A stretch of DNA of 64,000 bases, taken from positions 62,001 to 126,000 of the forward strand of contig NZ_QKZV01000007.1 of NCBI RefSeq assembly GCF_003254115.1, read 5' to 3'. The notes under the pieces are model-generated. The model made no database searches. It was not told where the DNA came from and saw nothing but the letters and a program-made list of their open reading frames with translations. Shown piece by piece: positions 1-9,987 of the stretch. The stretch's first letter is position 1, and the number at the start of each line of letters is the position of its first letter. Source of the DNA: Hydrotalea sandarakina. GTDB taxonomy: Bacteria; Bacteroidota; Bacteroidia; Chitinophagales; Chitinophagaceae. The translations under genes and the position numbers were made by a program.

Positions 1-986
1 AAAGCAGTTTGCTGCCTTAATTCACCGGTAATCGTACTAATCAATTGATGCACTTGCGGATAACTATATATTTCACATAGTTCCGTTACCCTAACGGTAC
101 CGGATTTACATATTTGGCTTAAATCGTTTCTCACCAAATCAACAATCATTATGTTTTCACTTCTTTCTTTATTTGATTGTAACAATGTTTGTTGCAATTT
201 TTTATCTGCTTCAGGGTTAGATAGGTTTCTTGCTATGGTTCCTTTAATGGGGGATGAGTATAAATGATTGTTTTGTTTACATAAATACCTTTCCGGACTG
301 GCACACATTAAATACAAGTTGTTTAATTTGTAATAAGCACTGAAAGGCATGGGCGACAAAGCATTTAGTGCCAAATAGGTTTCAGCAGGTGATATATGTG
401 CTTCCTTAGCAATCCACTCCGCACAAAAATTTATTTCATAACAATTGCCCTTTTGTATTTCATTTAACAGCAATTCAACCGTATTATAATATTTTGTTTT
501 TGATATATTGGGTCGAAAGCTAATGTTTGTTAAAGATGGTTTACTGGCATGTAAGTTTACTTCAGTAATCTGCTCATAAATACTATCCGGATGGCTTAGT
601 GCACTATGTATGGTGAAAGTTTTTTGTTGAAGCGTGCAAACAACTTCCGGCTGAAAAAAATAAAAATCAGGGAAGGGAACGGTGGCTATTTGGTTTGATT
701 GGATGTTGGGCGAAGAAAAGATTTGGTCTTTCAAAGAAAAACTTAAATGTCCAAAAATCCAATCATTATGTTCAACTAACCAGTTATCTAACAGCGTTAG
801 TTGTTTAATTGCTCTTGTATCGGTTAAAACACCTGCTGCAGCTAAGAGTTGAAAATTCGATTGGCTTTGCTGATAGTGATTACTATCAAAAAAACAACAA
901 ACAGTAAACTGATTTAGCCAGTGTACTATTTGTTGTTTCAGTAGTTCAGGATTTTGTACCTGATAATGTTTCGTTATTCGGTTCAC
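1..986 (-). CDS. pabB: Aminodeoxychorismate synthase component I (partial, C-terminus off the window)
   Basis: Chorismate-binding enzyme that aminates chorismate for 4-aminobenzoate and folate synthesis. The reading frame is open from the left edge to the stop codon of the upstream gene. Visible family motifs are SPIKGTIAR (Lys near residue 248) and ENIMIVDLVRND followed by a GTVRV stretch. The Lys in PIKGT is the active-site lysine that distinguishes PabB from anthranilate synthase, which has Ala there. No ATG occurs near the N-terminus. GTG at 984-986 is the first plausible start, 24 nt after the stop of the acidic protein gene, so the two are probably co-transcribed after purA. The last part of the chorismate-binding domain lies outside the window. 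Family assignment is firm; the start is inferred. Confidence 0.85.
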   Translation of the reverse strand, partial: MNRITKHYQVQNPELLKQQIVHWLNQFTVCCFFDSNHYQQSQSNFQLLAAAGVLTDTRAIKQLTLLDNWLVEHNDWIFGHLSFSLKDQIFSSPNIQSNQIATVPFPDFYFFQPEVVCTLQQKTFTIHSALSHPDSIYEQITEVNLHASKPSLTNISFRPNISKTKYYNTVELLLNEIQKGNCYEINFCAEWIAKEAHISPAETYLALNALSPMPFSAYYKLNNLYLMCASPERYLCKQNNHLYSSPIKGTIARNLSNPEADKKLQQTLLQSNKERSENIMIVDLVRNDLSQICKSGTVRVTELCEIYSYPQVHQLISTITGELRQQTA

Positions 987-1010
987 AGCAGGTTTAAAGG
1001 CGAGGTACGA

Positions 1011-1436
1011 TTAAAAATCGTCATCGTCATCAAAATCATCCTTGTCATCAAATAAATCGAACTCTTTAAAATCTTCATCAATTTTAAAGTCGTCGTCGTC
1101 ATCATCTTTTGATGATTTCTTTTTAGAGCCACCTGCTTTTTTACTTGATGATTTGGGAATGTCAAATTCATCGAAGTCGGGATCCCAGTCATCATCTTCT
1201 TCTGGTTTTTCCCAATCATCTTCTATTTCATCCTCATAATCATCGTCATCATCATCTTCAATTTTTTTCTTTTTTGAAGAAGCTGCTGCAGATTTTTTTG
1301 GTTTTACATCTTCATCATCTTCATCAAAATCATCATCTTCTTCAATTTTCTTTTTTGAAGATACTTTTTTACTACCCGTTTCAGGTACTTTTTTGTTGGG
1401 TTCGGATTTTTTATCCTTATCAGATCTTGCTGCCAT
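1011..1436 (-). CDS. Low-complexity Asp/Lys/Ser-rich, probably disordered protein
   Basis: 141-residue protein made almost entirely of alternating acidic blocks (runs of D/E) and basic-polar blocks (SSKKK, KKS), ending in DDDDDF. There is no signal peptide, membrane segment or recognisable fold, and it should be intrinsically disordered and cytoplasmic. Aromatic residues (W, F, Y) occur only inside the acidic blocks. It lies 69 nt downstream of purA and 24 nt upstream of pabB on the same strand, so it is probably in their transcript. Function unknown; a chaperone-like or nucleic-acid-related role would be speculation. The long clean frame with a normal ATG and the protein-level block pattern argue that it is a real gene. 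The opposite-strand frames here are its shadows. Confidence 0.7.
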   Translation of the reverse strand: MAARSDKDKKSEPNKKVPETGSKKVSSKKKIEEDDDFDEDDEDVKPKKSAAASSKKKKIEDDDDDDYEDEIEDDWEKPEEDDDWDPDFDEFDIPKSSSKKAGGSKKKSSKDDDDDDFKIDEDFKEFDLFDDKDDFDDDDDF

Positions 1437-1505
1437 ATTCTAATAAGATTAATTGCTGTAAAATTTCAAATCAATTTTATATCAACCAAATTTTTTTTTA
1501 TTTTT

Positions 1506-2864
<1,359 letters not shown>

Positions 2865-2898
2865 TTATGTACTTGTTAAATGATGAAAATATTTCAAT

Positions 2899-2924
2899 TA
2901 ACAATTGTTTGTTTGTAATTGTTA
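2899..2924. repeat. 8-bp inverted repeat upstream of purA
   Basis: Perfect arms TAACAATT (2899-2906) and AATTGTTA (2917-2924) with a 10-nt spacer, in the 234-nt gap between the spoT stop and the purA start. It lies about 100 nt upstream of the purA -7 box. It could bind a regulator, but AT-rich DNA yields such repeats by chance. Confidence 0.3.
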
Positions 2925-3002
2925 TGCCCTGTATTTGATAAACCCAATTGGTAAGATGGAATAACTGTGATGGGAATTTTTGAAGAAATTATCTAACACA
3001 TA

Positions 3003-5276
3003 TTATTGATTATCTTCTGTATCAAAACGATCAATGCTTTGAATGCCTTGCAATTGTTTTAAACGTCTCACCAATTCTTCCAATTCTTCTTTATCGTGCA
3101 CAAATACTTTTACAGTGCCTTGAAACAAACCCTCGGCCGATTCAATGGTCAAGGCAGCAATATTAATTCGTAAATCGCCACTTATAATATTGGTTATTTT
3201 GTTAATAACTCCAACATCATCTAATCCAACAATTTTTAAACCGGTTAAGAAAGAAATTTCTTTATTTTTCGCCCATTTTGTTTTCACAATTCTGTGTCCA
3301 TAATTAGCCAGTAATTGTGCTGCATTGGGACAATTGGTGCGGTGTATAATTAAACCTTTTCCGGTACTAACAAAACCAAATACATCATCGCCGGGTATGG
3401 GGTTACAGCATTTGGCTAATGAGTACATAATTTTATCGCTGCTTTCACCGAATATAATTAATTCACTATCTTTTTTACTGAAGGTTTTTTGAGGGGGTGC
3501 TTCAGCAGGTATTTCAGCAGGTAAAATAATTTTTGGTTTGGGTGCTTCCAATTTATCGCCTAATACATGAAATTCTTTCAGCTCACGTAAATCAATTTGT
3601 TTTATGGCAATTTTATACAACAAATCCAGGGATGAAGGTAACTTGTAAAAATGCACCAATTCATCAATATTGGCATTGTTGTAAGCTGCACCCATATTTT
3701 CCAGCTTACGCTGTAAAGTGTATTTGCCTTCATCGGCAATTTTTCTTTTTTCTTCTCTTAATGCATCTTTTATTTTGGCTTTAGCTTTGGCTGTTACCAC
3801 CATATTCAGCCAGTCTTCCGATGGTTTTTGCTTATTGCTGGTAATAATTTCAACCTGATCGCCACTGCGTAATTTATGGCTAATGGGTACTAGTTTGTGA
3901 TTTACTTTGGCACCTATACATTTTGAACCTACGGCTGAGTGAATGGCAAAAGCAAAGTCTAAAGCAGTGCTGCCGGTGGGCATCATTTTAACATCTCCTT
4001 TGGGTGTGTAAACATAAATTTCTTCGGCAAGAAAAGAAGTTTTAAAATCCTGTAAAAAATCAACCCCATCGGTATCTTGTTGCGCAAGTACTTCTCTTAT
4101 CTGGCTAAACCATTTATCAAATCGGTCTTCATCATTTTTTTCTTCTTTGTATTTGTAATGAGCGGCTAAGCCTTTTTCGGCAATTTCATTCATTCGTTTG
4201 GTACGTATTTGTACTTCTACCCATTTACCATGCGGACCCATAACGGTGGTGTGTAAAGCTTCATATCCATTGCTTTTGGGATTACTGAGCCAGTCTCTTA
4301 ATCGTTCAGGCGATGGCGTATAAGCATCGGTAATTACTGAATACACTTTCCAACAATCTTCTTTTTCTTTATCGGGGGGAGAGTTTAAAATAATTCGTAT
4401 GGCAAATAAGTCATATACTTCTTCAAAGCTTACCCCTTTTTTCTTTATTTTATTCCAAATTGAGTGAATGCTTTTCGGACGCCCTTGAATTTCAAAGTCA
4501 AAACCTAATTGTTGCAGTTTTTCTTTTATGGGTTTAATAAACTCGTTAATGTATCGGGTACGTTCGCGTTTTGTTTCAGCCAGTTTACGGGCAATTTCTT
4601 TGTAAGCATCCGGTTCCATGTATTTCATGGCCAGGTCTTCCATTTCGGTTTTAATGTTGTATAAACCCATTCGGTGCGCTAATGGCGCATATACCCAAAT
4701 GGTTTCCGATGAAATTTTAAGTTGTTTTTCGCGCTTCATGCTATCTAATGTGCGCATGTTGTGTAAGCGATCGGCCAGCTTTATTAAAATTACCCGTGGG
4801 TCATCGGTAAGTGTTAATAATATTTTTTTGAAATTTTCGGCTTGCTGCGAGGTATTGGCATCCATTACCGTGGCAATTTTTGTTAAGCCATCTACAATGC
4901 GTGCAATTTCATTGCCAAATTCCCTTTCAATGTCTTCAAGGGTAATATCAGTATCTTCTACGGTATCGTGTAAAAGTGCACAAATAGTGCTTCTAACCCC
5001 TAAACCAATTTCTTCTACACATATCATAGCCACTGCAATAGGATGTAAAATATAGGGTTCTCCACTTTTACGTCGCATGGTTTTGTGCGCTTCGGCAGCC
5101 ATTTCAAAAGCATGACGAACCAATTCTTTATCACCTCTCTTTAATTTGGGGCGTAAACATTTTAATAATGCCCTGTAACGGCGTAAAATTTCTTTTTTTT
5201 CCTGCTCTTCATTTAAGTTGTAAGCAGGGGGTGTATTATCCACTAATGATTTTTCTATTGCTTGCTCATTATCCAT
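3003..5276 (-). CDS. spoT: Bifunctional (p)ppGpp synthetase/hydrolase (RelA/SpoT family)
   Basis: Long RSH protein of 757 residues that makes and degrades the alarmone (p)ppGpp. Domain order: HD hydrolase (about 45-200) with an intact HDTVED motif (His103, Asp104, Glu107, Asp108); synthetase (about 235-380) with GRPKSIHSIWNKI, Asp289 in YDLFAIRI and Glu354 in VEVQIRT; TGS domain (about 425-485); a Cys-containing KCCNPIPGDD region; and a C-terminal ACT domain (about 680-757). Both catalytic sites look intact, so it is probably the single bifunctional Rel of this organism. The -7 box at 5284-5291 lies only 7 nt before the ATG, suggesting a leaderless or near-leaderless mRNA. Confidence 0.95.
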   Translation of the reverse strand: MDNEQAIEKSLVDNTPPAYNLNEEQEKKEILRRYRALLKCLRPKLKRGDKELVRHAFEMAAEAHKTMRRKSGEPYILHPIAVAMICVEEIGLGVRSTICALLHDTVEDTDITLEDIEREFGNEIARIVDGLTKIATVMDANTSQQAENFKKILLTLTDDPRVILIKLADRLHNMRTLDSMKREKQLKISSETIWVYAPLAHRMGLYNIKTEMEDLAMKYMEPDAYKEIARKLAETKRERTRYINEFIKPIKEKLQQLGFDFEIQGRPKSIHSIWNKIKKKGVSFEEVYDLFAIRIILNSPPDKEKEDCWKVYSVITDAYTPSPERLRDWLSNPKSNGYEALHTTVMGPHGKWVEVQIRTKRMNEIAEKGLAAHYKYKEEKNDEDRFDKWFSQIREVLAQQDTDGVDFLQDFKTSFLAEEIYVYTPKGDVKMMPTGSTALDFAFAIHSAVGSKCIGAKVNHKLVPISHKLRSGDQVEIITSNKQKPSEDWLNMVVTAKAKAKIKDALREEKRKIADEGKYTLQRKLENMGAAYNNANIDELVHFYKLPSSLDLLYKIAIKQIDLRELKEFHVLGDKLEAPKPKIILPAEIPAEAPPQKTFSKKDSELIIFGESSDKIMYSLAKCCNPIPGDDVFGFVSTGKGLIIHRTNCPNAAQLLANYGHRIVKTKWAKNKEISFLTGLKIVGLDDVGVINKITNIISGDLRINIAALTIESAEGLFQGTVKVFVHDKEELEELVRRLKQLQGIQSIDRFDTEDNQ

Positions 5277-5283
5277 AACCCTA

Positions 5284-5291
5284 CAAATTTA
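5284..5291 (-). promoter_or_regulatory. -7 promoter element for spoT, very close to ATG
   Basis: TAAATTTG on the minus strand, an exact TAnnTTTG match, with only 7 nt between the box and the spoT start codon. Transcription would begin at or next to the ATG. Confidence 0.55.
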
Positions 5292-5387
5292 CAAATAATA
5301 ACAGTGGTTTTGGGCATTCGTTAAGCTGTATTACATTTTAAGGGCGTTAATTTTCAACTGTGGTAAACATAGGCGAGCGATTATTGT

Positions 5388-5395
5388 TAATTTTG
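5388..5395 (+). promoter_or_regulatory. -7 promoter element for the ABC exporter gene, very close to ATG
   Basis: TAATTTTG, an exact TAnnTTTG match, ends 8 nt before the ATG at 5404. It forms a divergent promoter pair with the spoT box about 100 bp away. Confidence 0.55.
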
Positions 5396-5403
5396 CCGAC
5401 AAC

Positions 5404-7257
5404 ATGCAATCGAATTCTAAAAAATCATCTTTTAATTTTTCTTTATTAGGCAGGGTATTACTTTTTGTAAAACCTTACAGGGCTGTTTTTTATGGAAGTA
5501 TTTTGTTAGCCATTTTAATGGCTTTTTTTGCACCTGTTAGGCCCTATTTAATACAATTAACAGTTGATGAGGTTACCGGAAAACATCCTCATATTCCGCA
5601 ATGGGTGCATTGGTTTACCGGCAATAGTGCATTGCAATCTATTACGGGGTTTATTATTGCCGTTACCATTTTTCAAATTATATTCTTATTGATAGAAACC
5701 ATAGTGCGGTTTTTATTTACCTTTTTAACGGCTTGGTTAGGCCAACATGTGGTGAAAGATTTACGGGTAACGGTTTATAATAAAATTTTGCATCTTAATC
5801 TTACACAGTTTGATAAAACACCCATTGGAACGCTAACAACCCGCACCATAAATGATATTGAAAGCATTAATGATATATTCAGTGATGGACTGATACCCAT
5901 TTTAGCCGATTTATTAACCATTTTAATAACCCTGGCTACCATGTTTTGGATTGACTGGCGCTTAACCCTGGTAGCTTTAATTCCGTTTCCAATTTTAATT
6001 ATAGCCACTTATTATTTTAAAGAAGCTGTTAACAAAAGTTTTATCAGGGTAAGAAATGCAGTGGCGGCTTTAAATGCTTTTGTACAAGAACATATTACCG
6101 GCATGCAAGTAGTTCAATCGTTTGCCGTTGAAGATAAAGAGTTTGAAAAATTTAAACACATTAATCGGGAGCATCGTAATGCAAACATTAAAGCCATTTT
6201 TGCGTACAGTGTATTTTTTCCAATTGTAGAAATAGTATTGGCATTAAGCTCCGCACTAATAATTTGGTGGGTAGCCAATAGGGCAATCGCTTTTACAGGG
6301 GGTACACCTGTTAATTTCTCAGGTAAAATAGTGTCATTCGTTTTATTCATGAACCAAATTTTCAGGCCCTTAAGAGTTATAGCTGATAAGTTCAACGTTT
6401 TACAAATGGGAATGGTAGCTGCCGAACGCGTATTTAAAGTATTAGATAATACCGATGTTACTCAAAATACCGGTAAACATGCTCCTGATACTATACAAGG
6501 TAAAATTGATTTTAAACATGTTTGGTTTGCCTATATTGATGAGCAATATGTGTTGAAAGACATTGACTTTTCTATTAATGCCGGAGAAACCGTGGCCATT
6601 GTTGGTCATACCGGAAGCGGTAAAACTTCCATTGCCAGCCTTATGAATCGCCTTTATCATATTCAAAAGGGTAGTATTTTAATTGATGATGTAAAAATAG
6701 AAGATTACAGTACCGAAGCTTTGCGTAAACATATAGGGGTGGTTTTACAAGATGTTTTTTTGTTTTCGGGCTCAATTATTGACAATATTACCTTACATAA
6801 CCCGGCCATTACTCGCGAACAAGTAATAAATGCAGCAAAAATGATGGATGTGCATGATTTTATTATGCGCTTACCCGGCGGGTATGATTTTGACGTGAGA
6901 GAGCGAGGTAATACACTAAGCTTAGGCCAAAGGCAAATATTTTCTTTTATTCGAGCTTTATTGTATAACCCTGCTGTTTTAATTTTAGATGAGGCCACTT
7001 CTTCAATAGATAGTGAAAGTGAGCAGTTAATTCAAAAAGCAATTGATACCCTTATTGCCGGTCGAACTTCCATTATTATAGCCCACCGCCTTTCAACCAT
7101 TAGAAAAGCCCACAAAATTATTGTGTTAGATAAAGGGGTAATAAAAGAAATAGGCACCCATGAAGAATTGCTGAATAATGGCGGATTTTATGCTCGTTTG
7201 TATGAAATGCAGTTTGAAAAACATACTCATTCTATAGTAACCAGCAATGGTATGTAA
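5404..7257 (+). CDS. MsbA-like ABC exporter (fused membrane and ATPase domains)
   Basis: 617-residue half-transporter: N-terminal six-helix exporter domain (about 20-330) followed by a nucleotide-binding domain. Walker A is GHTGSGKT (401-408), the signature is LSLGQ near residue 503 (a common LSGGQ variant), Walker B is AVLILDEATSSID, and the H-loop is IIIAHRLST. Such proteins act as homodimers or heterodimers in the inner membrane and move lipids, lipid A core or drugs outward. The substrate cannot be read from the sequence; a lipid flippase or multidrug role is equally possible. It is a single-gene unit between the divergent spoT gene and the atp cluster. Confidence 0.88.
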   Translation: MQSNSKKSSFNFSLLGRVLLFVKPYRAVFYGSILLAILMAFFAPVRPYLIQLTVDEVTGKHPHIPQWVHWFTGNSALQSITGFIIAVTIFQIIFLLIETIVRFLFTFLTAWLGQHVVKDLRVTVYNKILHLNLTQFDKTPIGTLTTRTINDIESINDIFSDGLIPILADLLTILITLATMFWIDWRLTLVALIPFPILIIATYYFKEAVNKSFIRVRNAVAALNAFVQEHITGMQVVQSFAVEDKEFEKFKHINREHRNANIKAIFAYSVFFPIVEIVLALSSALIIWWVANRAIAFTGGTPVNFSGKIVSFVLFMNQIFRPLRVIADKFNVLQMGMVAAERVFKVLDNTDVTQNTGKHAPDTIQGKIDFKHVWFAYIDEQYVLKDIDFSINAGETVAIVGHTGSGKTSIASLMNRLYHIQKGSILIDDVKIEDYSTEALRKHIGVVLQDVFLFSGSIIDNITLHNPAITREQVINAAKMMDVHDFIMRLPGGYDFDVRERGNTLSLGQRQIFSFIRALLYNPAVLILDEATSSIDSESEQLIQKAIDTLIAGRTSIIIAHRLSTIRKAHKIIVLDKGVIKEIGTHEELLNNGGFYARLYEMQFEKHTHSIVTSNGM

Positions 7258-7308
7258 CTTTTTTTAACCAAAAATTCAGGTTGCAACTGTTTTTTAGTGC
7301 CATCCCCC

Positions 7309-7316
7309 TATCTTTG
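7309..7316 (+). promoter_or_regulatory. -7 promoter element for the atp cluster
   Basis: TATCTTTG, an exact TAnnTTTG match, 20 nt before the atpB ATG. A TTG at 7281-7283 is 25 nt upstream, slightly farther than the usual spacing of the -33 element. Confidence 0.6.
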
Positions 7317-7336
7317 CCGCAAATTTCAACAAATTT

Positions 7337-8452
7337 ATGGCCCTGAATTTCCTGAAATCTTTGCTGGTTGTGGTTTTTAGCTTGTTTTTATGCTCAATTT
7401 CAATTGAAGGTAAAGCACAGGTTGAAGAACATTTGGTTGCTGATACTGTACATGAAGCCAAAGAAGAAGATTTTAACCCCGGTGAAGTAATCATGGAGCA
7501 CATTATGGATAACCATGATTTTCACTTTGCCGATTGGAATGGACATGCTATTGCAATTCCATTGCCTGTTATTGTTTATTCTCCTCAGCGCGGTTTATCT
7601 GTATTCATGTCATCTAAGTTTGAACATGGTCATGCCGTTTATGATGGGTATAAATTGGAAGAGGGTACCATTGTTGCAGTAAATGAAAGTGGCGAACCCG
7701 ACCCCACCGTGAAAGTGTACGATTTATCGTTAACCCGCAATGTGGTGCAAATGATTTTGGGTTTAATTATTTTGGTAGTGGTATTAATAAAAGTTGCCAA
7801 AAAATATACTCGCGAAGGTGCCGGTAAAGCGCCGTCAGGCTTTCAAAATGCCTTAGAGCCGGTTATTACTTTTATTCGTGATGAAGTAGGCAAAAGCTAC
7901 TTGGGTGATAAGTATGAAAAATACATGCCCTTACTTTTAACCATATTCTTCTTCATTTTAATTTCAACATTGTTAGGTTTAATACCCGGCTCGGCTAATG
8001 TTACCGGTAATATTGCTTTTACGTTTACTTTAGGTATCATCAGTTTTGTTGTAATTCTGTTTAGTGCCAATAAGCATTACTGGCAGCACATCTTTAATCC
8101 GCCCGGTGTACCTTTTGGCGTAAAACTGATTTTAGTGCCGGTTGAAATTTTGGGCATATTCACTAAACCCTTTGCTTTAATTGTGCGTTTGTTTGCCAAT
8201 ATGGTTGCCGGACACATGATTATTACCTGTTTAATTTTAATGATTTTTATCTTCACTAAATTAAGTGTAGGTGCAGGATTGGGGTTTGCGCCCATTTCAT
8301 TGGGTTTTACCATTTTCATTTATTTTATTGAAATATTGGTTGCATTTATTCAGGCGTTCATTTTCACCAATTTAACGGCCGTATTCATTGGTCAAGCTAT
8401 AGAAGATGCGCACGGTGAACATGGACATGAAGATGATGCAGTTATTATATAA
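7337..8452 (+). CDS. atpB: F0F1 ATP synthase subunit a
   Basis: Membrane subunit forming the proton half-channels next to the c-ring. At 371 residues it is about 100 longer than the E. coli protein, because of an N-terminal extension with a signal-peptide-like start ending in KAQ and a His/Glu-rich periplasmic segment, a form known in Bacteroidota. The essential arginine is in the motif FALIVRLFANMVAGH. The C-terminal tail is His/Glu/Asp-rich. First gene of atpB-E-F-H-A, 30 nt before atpE. The -7 box at 7309-7316 supports the ATG at 7337. Confidence 0.93.
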   Translation: MALNFLKSLLVVVFSLFLCSISIEGKAQVEEHLVADTVHEAKEEDFNPGEVIMEHIMDNHDFHFADWNGHAIAIPLPVIVYSPQRGLSVFMSSKFEHGHAVYDGYKLEEGTIVAVNESGEPDPTVKVYDLSLTRNVVQMILGLIILVVVLIKVAKKYTREGAGKAPSGFQNALEPVITFIRDEVGKSYLGDKYEKYMPLLLTIFFFILISTLLGLIPGSANVTGNIAFTFTLGIISFVVILFSANKHYWQHIFNPPGVPFGVKLILVPVEILGIFTKPFALIVRLFANMVAGHMIITCLILMIFIFTKLSVGAGLGFAPISLGFTIFIYFIEILVAFIQAFIFTNLTAVFIGQAIEDAHGEHGHEDDAVII

Positions 8453-8731
<279 letters not shown>

Positions 8732-8757
8732 TTATTCTTTAAAAAAGAAAATTACCT

Positions 8758-8794
8758 TAACTGCATTCAAAGCACAGGGCGGCGAATGCAGTTA
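8758..8794 (+). terminator. Hairpin between atpE and atpF (attenuator or mRNA processing element)
   Basis: Perfect 11-bp stem TAACTGCATTC (8758-8768) / GAATGCAGTTA (8784-8794) with a 15-nt loop, followed by an imperfect U-rich stretch reaching eight or nine T residues at 8803-8811. It lies inside the atp operon in a 130-nt gap, so it more likely gives partial termination or mRNA stabilisation than complete stop. Confidence 0.65.
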
Positions 8795-8812
8795 TTTTAA
8801 AGTTTTTTTTTC

Positions 8813-8835
8813 GATGCTTACTTAAAATAAGTATC
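8813..8835 (+). other. Second hairpin in the atpF leader
   Basis: 8-bp stem GATGCTTA (8813-8820) / TAAGTATC (8828-8835), with one G-U pair and a 7-nt loop, followed by TTTTA and ending 26 nt before the atpF ATG. It forms a tandem arrangement with the hairpin just upstream. Confidence 0.45.
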
Positions 8836-8861
8836 TTTTAAATAAAATTGAAACTGAATAT

Positions 8862-9356
8862 ATGCAATTGTTAACACCCGCAATAGGCTTAATTTTTTGG
8901 ACATTTATTGCCTTCATTATTGTATTAATTATTTTGCGCAAATATGCCTGGAAGCCCATTCTTTCAACTTTAAAAGAAAGAGAAACGGGTATTGCCGATG
9001 CTATTGCTTCTGCTGAAAAAATGAAAGCGGAAATGGCCGCTCTTAAAAATGAAAATGAAGCTTTAATGGCAAAAGCTCGTGAAGAAAGAGCCGTTATTTT
9101 AAAAGAAGCTAAAGAGCAATCTGATAAAATGATTGCCGAAGCTAAAGAAAAGGCTAAGCAGGAATATGAGCGTATAGTGGCCGATGCACAAAATGCCATT
9201 TTGCAACAAAAAAATGCTGCATTAACCGATGTAAAGAATAAAGTTGGTTCATTGGTAATAGAGGTAAGTGAAAAAATATTACAGCGCGAACTAAGTAATA
9301 AAACTGAACAAGAAAAATACATTCAAACTTTGGTAAACAACGTACCATTAAATTAA
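8862..9356 (+). CDS. atpF: F0F1 ATP synthase subunit b
   Basis: 164-residue peripheral stalk subunit. One N-terminal membrane helix (LIFWTFIAFIIVLIILRKYAW) is followed by a long Ala/Glu/Lys-rich coiled coil of normal family length. It dimerises and links subunit a to the delta subunit and the alpha-beta head. It is separated from atpE by 130 nt containing two hairpins and is 26 nt before atpH. Confidence 0.93.
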   Translation: MQLLTPAIGLIFWTFIAFIIVLIILRKYAWKPILSTLKERETGIADAIASAEKMKAEMAALKNENEALMAKAREERAVILKEAKEQSDKMIAEAKEKAKQEYERIVADAQNAILQQKNAALTDVKNKVGSLVIEVSEKILQRELSNKTEQEKYIQTLVNNVPLN

Positions 9357-9382
9357 TTGAATTATAATTATAATAGCCAGTA

Positions 9383-9946
9383 ATGAACAATATTCGTTTA
9401 GCCAACAGATATGCTAAAAGCTTAATTGATATTAGCATTGAAAAAAATGAGCTAGAAAAAGTTTTGGCCGACATGCAATATTTAAAAGCGCTGTGTAAAG
9501 CCAGCAGGCCATTCGTTTTATTACTTGAAAGCCCGGTAGTTGCTACCGATAAAAAAAATGCCATCATTAAAGCAGTAACCGGTAAAAATGTTACCGCTTT
9601 AACTTCCATGTATTTAGAATTAATGACCAAAAAAGGCCGCGAAAATGTATTGCCCGATGTAATTAATGCATTTATTGAGCAATACAATGCATTAAAAGGA
9701 ATTAATATAGTTACACTAACAACTGCCACACCGGTATCCGATAGCTTGAAACAAGAAATTGAAACCAAAGTAAAAGCAGCACGTGGTTTTGAAAAAATAC
9801 AATTGGAAGCCAAAGTTGATGAAAGTTTGATTGGTGGCTTTGTTTTAAGTTTCCAAAACAATTTAATTGATGCCAGTGTTTTACGCGATTTAAAGGATAT
9901 TAAAAAGCAATTTCAACAAAACCTATATATTCAAAATATAAAATAG
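9383..9946 (+). CDS. atpH: F0F1 ATP synthase subunit delta
   Basis: 187-residue stator protein that joins the b stalk to the alpha subunit. It begins with the family-typical NRYAKSLIDIS segment, has an all-helical N-terminal domain, and keeps the C-terminal VDESLIGGFVLSFQN signature. It lies between atpF and atpA (41 nt before atpA). Confidence 0.92.
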   Translation: MNNIRLANRYAKSLIDISIEKNELEKVLADMQYLKALCKASRPFVLLLESPVVATDKKNAIIKAVTGKNVTALTSMYLELMTKKGRENVLPDVINAFIEQYNALKGINIVTLTTATPVSDSLKQEIETKVKAARGFEKIQLEAKVDESLIGGFVLSFQNNLIDASVLRDLKDIKKQFQQNLYIQNIK

Positions 9947-9987
9947 TTATTTACAATCATCATAATCAATAGCATAAAATCAATAAT

